Positions 36,918 to 44,439 of a DNA stretch of 64,000 bases are shown piece by piece. The DNA lies in the NCBI RefSeq assembly GCF_000974365.1, contig NZ_BAZW01000017.1, positions 1 through 64,000 on the forward strand, in the 5' to 3' direction. The translations under genes and the position numbers were made by a program. The notes under the pieces are model-generated. The model made no database searches. It had not been told where the DNA came from and worked only from the letters and a program-made list of their open reading frames with translations. Source of the stretch: Geofilum rubicundum JCM 15548. GTDB taxonomy: Bacteria > Bacteroidota > Bacteroidia > Bacteroidales > Marinilabiliaceae. How positions within the stretch are numbered: position 1 is the first letter of the stretch; each line of letters opens with the position of its first letter.

Positions 36918-37616
36918 TTACAGCATGCCTTCATCGGCGAAGCTAAAATAACCATTATCTGTTATAATCACATGATCCAGCACCGGGATATCCATAAGGG
37001 CTCCTGCATCTTTTAATTTGTGGGTGATTTTTGTATCTGCATTACTCGGTTGTTTGTTGCCGGAGGGATGGTTGTGGCTAAGAATGATGGAGGCGGCTCT
37101 GGTTTCGAGCGCTTTTTTCAAAATCATTCGGACATCTATCACCGTGCCGGTCATTCCGCCCTTGCTGACATTGTATCGGAAAAGTACTTTGTTGGCCCTG
37201 TTGAGCATCAGCACCCAGAATTCTTCATGGGGCAGGTCGCCGATCAAAGGTGTCAGGAGGTTGTAGACATCCTGACTGCTTTTGATGACGGGCATTATTA
37301 ATGATTCATGCTGGAGTCGTCTTCTGCCCAGTTCCATGGCGGCAACAATGGTGATGGCTTTGGCTTCGCCAACCCCATGAAAATTGCTTTTGAGATGGTC
37401 AATTTCGGCTTTTCCCAGTTCGTTGAGATTGTTGCGGTAGCCGGCCATAATTTTTCGTGCCAGGTCAACGGCCGACTCTTTGGAACTGCCCGATCCAATG
37501 AGGATGGCCAGCAATTCGGCATCTGATAAGGTGGAGATGCCCTTTTGAAGCAGCTTTTCCCGTGGTCGGTCTTCCACAGCCAACTGCTTGATGGAAAGTT
37601 TGGTGTATGGGGTCAT
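36918..37616 (-). CDS. radC: RadC family protein (JAB/MPN domain)
   Basis: About 232 residues. An N-terminal UPF0758 helix-hairpin-helix region (REKLLQKGISTLSDAELLAI ... FHGVGEAKAITIVAAMELG) is followed by a JAMM-type metal-binding domain with HNHPSG and a downstream Asp (NADTKIT). The name RadC is historical; a DNA-repair role is doubtful and the enzymatic target is unknown. I start at the ATG at 37614-37616 (MTPYTKLSIK); the frame is open upstream but would add a hydrophobic, unrelated leader. Confidence 0.93.
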   Translation of the reverse strand: MTPYTKLSIKQLAVEDRPREKLLQKGISTLSDAELLAILIGSGSSKESAVDLARKIMAGYRNNLNELGKAEIDHLKSNFHGVGEAKAITIVAAMELGRRRLQHESLIMPVIKSSQDVYNLLTPLIGDLPHEEFWVLMLNRANKVLFRYNVSKGGMTGTVIDVRMILKKALETRAASIILSHNHPSGNKQPSNADTKITHKLKDAGALMDIPVLDHVIITDNGYFSFADEGML

Positions 37617-37670
37617 GGTTAAGATTTTGACCCACAATTTACAAAAAGTCCTGAATAATAAAAATAAAAA

Positions 37671-37695
37671 AAGCCACACCGTTCAGGTGAGGCTT
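37671..37695 (-). terminator. Terminator of the tRNA-Glu/rpsT transcript
   Basis: On the minus strand GAAGCCTCACCTGAAC folds with GGTGTGGCTT and is followed by a T run (37664-37670 as A on the plus strand). Confidence 0.75.
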
Positions 37696-37698
37696 CAG

Positions 37699-37770
37699 TA
37701 GTCCCTAGGGGAATCGAACCCCTGTTTCCAGGATGAAAACCTGGCGTCCTAACCCCTAGACGAAGGGACC
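37699..37770 (-). tRNA. tRNA-Glu (anticodon TTC), copy 2
   Basis: Minus-strand cloverleaf: acceptor GGTCCCT/AGGGACT with a G1:U72 wobble, anticodon stem CCAGG/CCTGG around TTTTCAT (anticodon TTC), and T-arm AGGGGTTCGATTCCCCT. Its 72 bases are identical to the copy at 38074-38145. It lies 14 bases after the rpsT stop. Confidence 0.95.
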
Positions 37771-37784
37771 GTGACTCTTGGCGC

Positions 37785-38039
37785 TTATGCCAGAGTGTTG
37801 ATATGCTTGGCTAAACTGGCTTTTAAGTTAGAAGCTTTATTTTTGTGAATAAGGTTCTTCTTAGCCAATTTATCAATCATAGAAACCACTTTTGGGTACA
37901 AAGTAGATGCCGCTTCTTTGTCGGTGGTGTCACGTAATGATTTAACAGCGTTGCGTGCCGTTTTTGCATAATATTTATTGGTCACCTTGCGGGCTTCGCC
38001 TTGTCTCGCTCTTTTCTTTGCTGATTGATGATTTGCCAT
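37785..38039 (-). CDS. rpsT: 30S ribosomal protein S20
   Basis: An 84-residue, lysine- and alanine-rich protein beginning [18 protein letters not shown], the hallmark of S20, which binds 16S rRNA early in small-subunit assembly. Length is normal. It lies between two identical tRNA-Glu genes (34 and 14 bases away), all on the minus strand behind one strong promoter, so tRNA and protein are probably released from a common transcript. Confidence 0.97.
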   Translation of the reverse strand: MANHQSAKKRARQGEARKVTNKYYAKTARNAVKSLRDTTDKEAASTLYPKVVSMIDKLAKKNLIHKNKASNLKASLAKHINTLA

Positions 38040-38073
38040 CGTAATTAAATATAAAGTTCAAATGTTTTTATTG

Positions 38074-38145
38074 TAGTCCCTAGGGGAATCGAACCCCTGT
38101 TTCCAGGATGAAAACCTGGCGTCCTAACCCCTAGACGAAGGGACC
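38074..38145 (-). tRNA. tRNA-Glu (anticodon TTC), copy 1
   Basis: Identical in sequence to the tRNA-Glu at 37699-37770; same structure and anticodon. It is the first gene behind the promoter at 38188-38218. Confidence 0.95.
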
Positions 38146-38187
38146 TTAAAATATTCTCAAAGGAGAATCGCTTTTCAATTGCGGATG

Positions 38188-38218
38188 CAAAGATATAGCA
38201 AATTTAGATTCTTCCAAA
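38188..38218 (-). promoter_or_regulatory. Consensus promoter for tRNA-Glu/rpsT/tRNA-Glu
   Basis: Minus strand TTTG (38215-38218), 19 bases, TATCTTTG (38188-38195): an exact fit to the Bacteroidota housekeeping consensus, 42 bases before the first tRNA. Confidence 0.88.
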
Positions 38219-38330
38219 TATCTGGTTCAAAAAAAATGTGAAAAATGAGGAAAGGGTTTTATTACCTGATCTTTTTTGATGGGATTGTGGTTAGTGCGCT
38301 TTCAATTTGTAATTTTGGGTCTTTTATGGA

Positions 38331-38350
38331 TTGAAATAGTATTATTTCAA
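38331..38350. promoter_or_regulatory. 20-bp perfect inverted repeat, candidate ROK operator
   Basis: TTGAAATA (38331-38338), GTAT, TATTTCAA (38343-38350): perfect 8-bp arms, 104 bases before the ROK repressor start. A second, weaker repeat CTTTTGT / ACAAAAG lies at 38365-38387. ROK repressors bind palindromes and often autoregulate. A possible -7-like TACTTTAC follows at about 38413. The rest of 38219-38454 is AT-rich without other signals. Confidence 0.5.
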
Positions 38351-38454
38351 AAAACAATCATTCTCTTTTGTTATTTTTTTACAAAAGTCTTGGATCATTA
38401 AAAAAAAATGGTGTACTTTACCATGTCGTTCATTTATTATAAGCTTAAGCTGTT

Positions 38455-39689
38455 ATGAAATCTTATTTTCTGGAAAACCAGCTCATCGATAAGTTATCCG
38501 GCTTTGAGCCCAAAAAGTTGGCTTTGGCCATAAAGGCATTGAAGGGCTTTTATTATAGTCGCGGGTCATCTGTGACGGATATGTGTAAGTTGTTGAAGAT
38601 AAGCGCTCCAAATGGGGTGGCGTTATTGTCGGAACTGATAGATCGGCAGATAATTGAGAAAAAGGGGTTGGGAAATCTAAAGGAGGTCGAAAACCTGAAT
38701 TGTATGGATTATGCGAAGATGCTTTTCATGTTTTATCTATTGACATGGATATCTATCAGACCCGCATAAATGTTTTTAATGCTGCCAACCAATCCTGTTC
38801 AGAAACACGGACTTATGAAATTGCGCTAAACAACACGGTTGAGACTTTGGAGTTATTGGTAAGTAGTATCGAGAGCTTTATTAAGGAGGCTGGTGTTGAC
38901 CGAAAATTATTGGTTGGAATTGGCGTGAGTATGCCAGGCCTTGTGGATTCACGTAAGGGTGTCAACCGAACCTATCTTCAATTCGATGGCCCATCGCTTA
39001 AGGATGTTTTGGAAGATAGAATAAAGCTTCCGGTTTTTATTGAAAATGATGCAAAAGCCATAGCATTGTCGGTTTGGCGGGATGGTGTTGCTAAAGGAAA
39101 AAAGGATGTCCTTGTATTGTTTTTAGATTGGGGCATCGGTTTAGGGATGATCCTGGATGGAAAGTTATATAGAGGAGCCTCTGGCTTTGCCGGGGAGTTT
39201 AGCCATATTCCCATTGTAGAGAATGGAGAACTTTGTATTTGTGGAAAGTTGGGTTGTTTACAAACACTGGGTGCAGGAACGGCGTTGGTGAAGAAGGCCA
39301 AAGAAGGATTAAAGGAGGGGAAAAGTTCCTTGTTGGCAAAAGAAGAATTGGGTACCCTTAGTTTGCATGCCATTGTTGATGCAGCGCTTAGGGGCGATCA
39401 GTTTGCCATTAATTTGTTTGCTGAAATAGGAAAAAATCTGGGTAAAGGAATTTCTATTTTGATTCAACTGTTTAATCCTGAGCAAATTGTCATAGGTGGA
39501 AAGATGGCCGAAGTGGGGCAGTATTTAACCATGCCTATACAACAAGCCATTAATACATATAGTATGTCACAGATAAGTGGCAGGGTCACCATTGAATTAT
39601 CGAGGTTTGGAAAGGATATTGGCCTAAATGGCGCATTAGCTGTAGTTATGTCTGAGGTTTTTGACTATATGCAAAAGCATCATCACTAG
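38455..39689 (+). CDS. ROK family transcriptional regulator, one frameshift
   Basis: About 411 residues after restoring one A near 38673 (codons for GLGKSKGGRKPEL). Residues about 20-85 form a winged helix (SSVTDMCKLLKISAPNGVAL...IIEKKGLG), followed by the SKGGRKP linker typical of NagC/Mlc-type repressors and a ROK sugar-binding domain with FIENDAKAIALS and the zinc motif CICGKLGC. Such proteins repress sugar-use genes until a sugar binds. It heads the N-glycan locus and is followed by a ROK kinase, so it is the likely local regulator. The inducing sugar is unknown; GlcNAc or mannose would fit. Confidence 0.88.
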
Positions 39690-39792
39690 CTTTCAGAAGT
39701 TATAGTTTTAGTAAAAATAAGATTTCTGGCAAGTTAAGCATTGAACGACAAAATGTTTAAGTTAGAAAAATAGATTTTTACTTTTTAGAACT

Positions 39793-40661
39793 ATGATTAT
39801 CAGAGAATTTATTGGAGTGGATGTTGGAGGCACAAAGATTCATGTAGGCTCATCAGGGATGGAGAGGTTCTTAAAGAGTTGAGGCTTCCTACAGCGGCTC
39901 ATAGACCCCGTGAAGAGATTGTTGCCGATTTGGAAGCAGGCATTTCTGAATTGATGACAGATAGGGTTGCAGGGATAGGTTTGGGTGTTCCCGGATTGGT
40001 GGATATTAAGGCCGGTGTGATATGCAATGTTTCTAACATTCCTGCCTGGAAGGATTTTCCGGTAAAAGAACTCCTTGAGTCACGTTTCAATATTCCTGTT
40101 TACATCGGTAACGATGCCAATTGTTTTGCCCTTGGCGAATATTATTTTGGGAAAGGAAAAGGCTACAAACACCTGGTGGCTTTAGCGCTTGGAACTGGTG
40201 TTGGCGCTGGTGTAATCATCAACAAGCAGCTTCTTATTGGTAATGGATCCTTAGCAGGCGAGTTTGGTGGTATCAAACATCTCGACAGTAGCTATGAAGA
40301 ATACTGCAGTGGTAAGTTCTTCAGAAACCAGCACCATATAGAGGCTGTTGATTTAGCTCAACAAGCTGCCTCAGGAGACGTTTCGGCACTCAATATTTTC
40401 CATGAATTTGGCATTCATGTTGGTCATCTTATAGAGACAATATTATACTCTGTTGGACCCGAAGCGATTATTCTTGGGGGTTCCCTTTCAAATGCCTTTC
40501 CATATTTTAAGTCCGGTTTGAAGGAGTTTTTATCCAACTTTGCCCATCAGGAGGCATTGGCACACACCCTTATTGAAGTGTCGGGTAATCCCAGAATTCC
40601 CTTGTTGGGAGCCGGGGCACTGGTATTATCAGCTGAGCAGCAGGAAGTGCCGGCCTATTAA
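39793..40661 (+). CDS. ROK family sugar kinase, one frameshift
   Basis: About 289 residues after restoring one C near 39849 (codons for HVGLIRDGE). N-terminal ATP-binding motif IGVDVGGTKIHVG, catalytic Asp in YIGNDANCFALGE, ALGTGVGAGVIINKQLL, and GEFGGIKHLD followed by a segment with one Cys (EEYCSGKFF) where the ROK zinc motif usually sits, so zinc binding is probably absent. No DNA-binding domain. It would phosphorylate a hexose or amino sugar in the cytoplasm; next to the glycan-degrading enzymes, mannose, GlcNAc or glucose are candidates. It lies 103 bases after the regulator. Confidence 0.88.
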
Positions 40662-40708
40662 TCAGCAACTGTAGGATAGCCTATTATAAGGTTTTAAAGA
40701 ACTTATTT

Positions 40709-42625
40709 ATGAAGAATTGGATCTCTTTTTTTATCGTGATCTTTATCGGGTCCGGATTTGGATGGGCCTCGGGTCGTTCGGATGCCACAGTGACAACCCA
40801 TGAAGGCGTAACCATCCATACCAATGTGGCAGAGGGTATGAATTACTTCCCTTCTTGGGGCGTTTTTCCTTCCATTGAGGAGGACATTCGCCAAATAACC
40901 ATGAAGGTGACTTTAGGGCACCCTGATACCATGGCCATAGCCCATTGGGACTACCTTGATTTCATCTACTTGCGTCGGAAAGGTGGGGTCAATAAACCTT
41001 CAAGGGACATTGAAATTGGCCGGATGCTGACGCCCTATGGAAGTAGTTTTAAGGATGACTGGCAATTTACCTGGGAGGTAGATGTGACTGATTTTTCCAT
41101 GTTGTTGCGCGATAGTGTGGAGATTGAATATATGCACTCCGGATGGGAACCAGAAACATTGGGATGGGCATTGACGGTGGATTTTGAGATTGTTTTAGGA
41201 CCTCCTGCTGCCAAACCTATATCCATCACTGAAATTTACAATGGTCGTTACCCTTATGGGAATGCGGAAGACCCCATTGAAAACCATCTGACGCCCTTCT
41301 CTTTTGAGTTTGAGGAAAAAGCGGATTTTGGAAGAATCAGGATTCAGCATACCGGTCACGGAGCAGACAGCCCACGTTATTGCAGTGAGTTTTGTTCGCG
41401 TTGGCGGGAAGTGTTGTTTAATGGGGCGCTGATAGATCACCGGGCCTTATGGAAAGATTGTGGGGCCAATCCGCTGTATCCGCAAGGTGGTACCTGGATT
41501 CATGATAGGGCATACTGGTGTCCGGGCGATCTGCAGCAGCCTGATTTGTTTGATGTGGCCGCCGATGCCGGCGTCAACACCATCCAGTTTGTTATGGAGC
41601 CTTATATAGCGACCGCAAATGTGCAAGCTGAAGAAATTATCAGCGCCTACCTGATTCAGTATGAGAAGCCCGCAAATAAGCATGATGTGGCTTTGGTGGA
41701 TGTTATCGTACCCAGTAAAAAACAGCTTTATTCGAGACAAAATCCTGCGGTTTTCAACCCAATAGTAGTGATTAAAAATTTGGGCAGCGAACCGCTTGAA
41801 AAGATCGAAATTTTATATAGAACAACCGGATTCAAACAAAAGAAATTTATCTGGAAGGGATACTTGGATTTTAATGAAACAGAGCAGGTGACACTTCCCG
41901 GTGAAATTGATTTTAAGCAGGGGGGGAATCAGTTTGAAGTAAGCCTTGAGCGGCCGAACGGTCAGAAAGATGCTTGGGAAAAGGACAATTTTTTGATTCA
42001 GGATTTCGAAGGTCCCAAAGTGCTGCCTTTACAATTCAAGGTTCAGTACAAATCCAATAACAAGCCAGAAGAGAACCATTTGTTTATGGTCAACAGCAAG
42101 GGTGATACCATTTATCAGCGAATGCCTGAGCAATGCAGACCCAATGAAATCTATGTGGATACGGTCACTTTAAAATCCGGCAACTATGAATTTCATCTGA
42201 CAGATTCAGCCGGTGATGGCCTTGAATTCTGGGCGAGACCTCAAAGTGGCTATGGCTATTTGCGCTTATTGGACATGGAGGATAACATCATTCATCCCTT
42301 TATAAGCGATTGTGGCAATGGTCAGTTTTTGGCCTTTAAAGCTGAACTAAATGCCGTGAGGGACACCAGTATTTCACAAAGTGCTTTCTTTCTTTATCCA
42401 CGCAGGACTAAAAAGAACATTGAATTGGATGCCTTTTTGCCAACGCCTTCGACCTTGCGTGTGCAGTTTATGACAGAAGGGGTTGTTTTAGCCGTGCATG
42501 AGTACTACGACTTCAAAGGCGGCTCCATTGGTTTTGATATTGGGCATTTAAGTCCCGCCCGTTACATTGTGGAGATTTATGTCAATGATGAGCTCATGCA
42601 CCGCAATCGCATCAACAGAGATTAG
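40709..42625 (+). CDS. PNGase F-like peptide-N-glycosidase, multidomain
   Basis: A 638-residue exported protein (signal about 1-21). Residues about 25-310 match the two-domain PNGase F fold, which cleaves the bond between the glycan's first GlcNAc and Asn. The Asp corresponding to the catalytic Asp60 of PNGase F is D81 (HWDYLDF) and the Glu corresponding to Glu206 is E227 (YCSEFC); RAYWCPGD is also conserved. No obvious match for Glu118 is seen in the IEYMHSGW segment. The C-terminal 325 residues add a CARDB-like domain (NPAVFNPIVVIKNLGSEPL) and a module with DSAGDGLEFW, absent from the 354-residue type enzyme. It would start N-glycan breakdown. A terminator follows. Confidence 0.88.
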   Translation: MKNWISFFIVIFIGSGFGWASGRSDATVTTHEGVTIHTNVAEGMNYFPSWGVFPSIEEDIRQITMKVTLGHPDTMAIAHWDYLDFIYLRRKGGVNKPSRDIEIGRMLTPYGSSFKDDWQFTWEVDVTDFSMLLRDSVEIEYMHSGWEPETLGWALTVDFEIVLGPPAAKPISITEIYNGRYPYGNAEDPIENHLTPFSFEFEEKADFGRIRIQHTGHGADSPRYCSEFCSRWREVLFNGALIDHRALWKDCGANPLYPQGGTWIHDRAYWCPGDLQQPDLFDVAADAGVNTIQFVMEPYIATANVQAEEIISAYLIQYEKPANKHDVALVDVIVPSKKQLYSRQNPAVFNPIVVIKNLGSEPLEKIEILYRTTGFKQKKFIWKGYLDFNETEQVTLPGEIDFKQGGNQFEVSLERPNGQKDAWEKDNFLIQDFEGPKVLPLQFKVQYKSNNKPEENHLFMVNSKGDTIYQRMPEQCRPNEIYVDTVTLKSGNYEFHLTDSAGDGLEFWARPQSGYGYLRLLDMEDNIIHPFISDCGNGQFLAFKAELNAVRDTSISQSAFFLYPRRTKKNIELDAFLPTPSTLRVQFMTEGVVLAVHEYYDFKGGSIGFDIGHLSPARYIVEIYVNDELMHRNRINRD

Positions 42626-42642
42626 GTTTAGTTAGTAATAGG

Positions 42643-42678
42643 AAAAAAGGCTGTCCAAATGGTATGGACAGCCTTTTT
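42643..42678. terminator. Bidirectional terminator between PNGase and GH29 genes
   Basis: AAAAAAGGCTGTCC / GGACAGCCTTTTT hairpin between convergent genes; A and T runs allow termination from both sides. Confidence 0.92.
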
Positions 42679-42733
42679 GTTGCCAGGTGTAAAATAGCAA
42701 AGCTTTGGTATTGTAGATCAGTTTGAAAATCGC

Positions 42734-44434
42734 TTAATTGCTTTCAATGACTTGTCCCTCCTCTGAATAGAGCGCAACCGGGCCATCCAGCAGCACGGCA
42801 ATAACCGTCACAGAAGGGTCCAGCGCTTGTTCAGGTAAATCAATGTAAGCAATTCCGGGAACGTGACTCCAATATAATTGGCCATTGATGTTGTGATCCA
42901 GCTTGGTGCCGTTGCCCACTACCCAGATGCGGTTAATTTTGTTTTTCAGCCCCTTGATCATGAGCGGTCCGTTGGGTTGACCATCTACCAAAAGATACAG
43001 AATGTCCTTTCCCATAGAAAGCAAAGAGTGGCCTGCATAGTGGAGAGACGAAATGCCTTTGGTGCTGTTTTCCAATACCGGTGCATGCTTTTCGTACCAG
43101 CGGCTGTCTGCCTCGAGCTTTTCTAGGAATTCAGCCGTTAACATCTCTTGGGGTGTGGATAACGTCAGCGGACTTTTCAGATCGATGGCGATCACCGTGA
43201 TGGCCGGATCAAGCACCTTGCCCGGCAAGGTGATTTGCAGACTGCCCGTTTTTTTCGTGTAGTTGTAATCGATGGCTTGATGGGTACCTACCACCCGAAC
43301 ATTGGAGACTTCCGACAGCAGGCCTTTTACCTGTAGCGGATGGTTGGGGGCGTTGTCAATATAGAGAAACAAGGTGCGGTGGTCTTTGCTCAGTGCCGTC
43401 ATACCCGGGAAGTGCACTTCATCAATTCCCGCCCGGGTGCCATAAATGGCCTCTGCATGTTTGCCCGTCCATCTGGCAAATTCTTCCAGCACCTCTACCT
43501 GAGGTGGCGGAATGCTGCCATCTTCTTTCGGACCAATGTTTAAAAGCAGGTTGCCCCCTTTGCTGATGCAGTCGGCAAAAATGCGTACCAACTGGAAGGG
43601 CGTTTTGTAATTGTGATCGTTGTATTGATATCCCCAGGAATCGTTGATGGTGAGACAAAGCTCCCAGTAGGGGTTGGAGGGCGTTCTGACGGGGACGCCC
43701 TGTTCCGGTGTTTCATAATCGCCACCTTCTTTTACCCGACTGTTCACAATCACATGGGGGTTATGACTTCTGAGTTGCCGCTTTAAGCGGTCCGTGTCCC
43801 ACGCCTCGGCCGAATGCTCCCAGTCGCCATCGAACCAGTAAAGATCCGGGTTAAATTGCGTGGAGAGCTCATTGAGTTGTCCCAGATAGAATTCTTTAAA
43901 GGCTGCCCATTTAACCGGGTCATCTTCATAGCGGTTTTGTTCTCTGGTAAAGCCGGGGTAATCGGGGTGAGACCAGTCGATGAGCGAATAATACAGTCCC
44001 ACCTTCAGGCCCTTATTGCGCAAGGCCTTTGTAAATGGATCCACCAGGTCCTTGCCGGCAGGCGTGTGTTTCACGGTCGTGTAATGGTCGTATTGGCTAT
44101 CCCAGAGCGCCACGCCGTCGTGGTGCTTGCTGGTGAGTACCGCATATTTGGCACCTGCCCGGGTAAAGAGCTCTGCCCATTCGTCGGGTCGGTAATTGGC
44201 GGCCGTAAAGCCGTCCAATTGCTTCATGTAATCTTTGTGAGAGATGTAGCCGTTAAAAAAGGACCACGACTCATCTATGCCATTGACGGCATAGATGCCG
44301 TAATGGATGAAGATACCCAGTTTGGCATCTTTAAACCATTCCATCCGTTGGGCTTTCTCTTTAGGCGTCTCTTGTGAAAGTCCGCTATGGATCATGCCAA
44401 AGAGCAAAGCGATTATCATTGATCGTCTTATCAT
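42734..44434 (-). CDS. GH29 alpha-L-fucosidase, exported
   Basis: A 566-residue enzyme with a signal peptide (MIIALLFGMIHSGLSQ). The GH29 catalytic domain spans about 28-360: FKDAKLGIFIHYGIYAV, LTSKHHDGVALWDS, GLKVGLYYSLIDW, and LYWFDGDW with the nucleophile at D202. The C-terminal 200 residues are two similar beta-sandwich repeats (HHTL/HSLL...LYIDN, LLVDGQPNGPLMIKGL). The sequence looks more like the broad-specificity subfamily A. Last gene of a five-gene minus-strand operon, five bases after a GH92 gene; it would remove fucose from N-glycans. Confidence 0.94.
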   Translation of the reverse strand: MIRRSMIIALLFGMIHSGLSQETPKEKAQRMEWFKDAKLGIFIHYGIYAVNGIDESWSFFNGYISHKDYMKQLDGFTAANYRPDEWAELFTRAGAKYAVLTSKHHDGVALWDSQYDHYTTVKHTPAGKDLVDPFTKALRNKGLKVGLYYSLIDWSHPDYPGFTREQNRYEDDPVKWAAFKEFYLGQLNELSTQFNPDLYWFDGDWEHSAEAWDTDRLKRQLRSHNPHVIVNSRVKEGGDYETPEQGVPVRTPSNPYWELCLTINDSWGYQYNDHNYKTPFQLVRIFADCISKGGNLLLNIGPKEDGSIPPPQVEVLEEFARWTGKHAEAIYGTRAGIDEVHFPGMTALSKDHRTLFLYIDNAPNHPLQVKGLLSEVSNVRVVGTHQAIDYNYTKKTGSLQITLPGKVLDPAITVIAIDLKSPLTLSTPQEMLTAEFLEKLEADSRWYEKHAPVLENSTKGISSLHYAGHSLLSMGKDILYLLVDGQPNGPLMIKGLKNKINRIWVVGNGTKLDHNINGQLYWSHVPGIAYIDLPEQALDPSVTVIAVLLDGPVALYSEEGQVIESN

Positions 44435-44439
44435 GAGTG

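Noticed and set aside
37699-38145. Paired identical 72-bp sequences as attachment sites of an integrated element
   Set aside because: Only rpsT, a core ribosomal gene, lies between the two tRNA-Glu copies; there is no integrase or foreign cargo.
38455-38769. A stand-alone short HTH protein before a separate ROK gene
   Set aside because: The frame continues smoothly into the ROK domain through SKGGRKPELYG once one A is restored, so it is one repressor gene.
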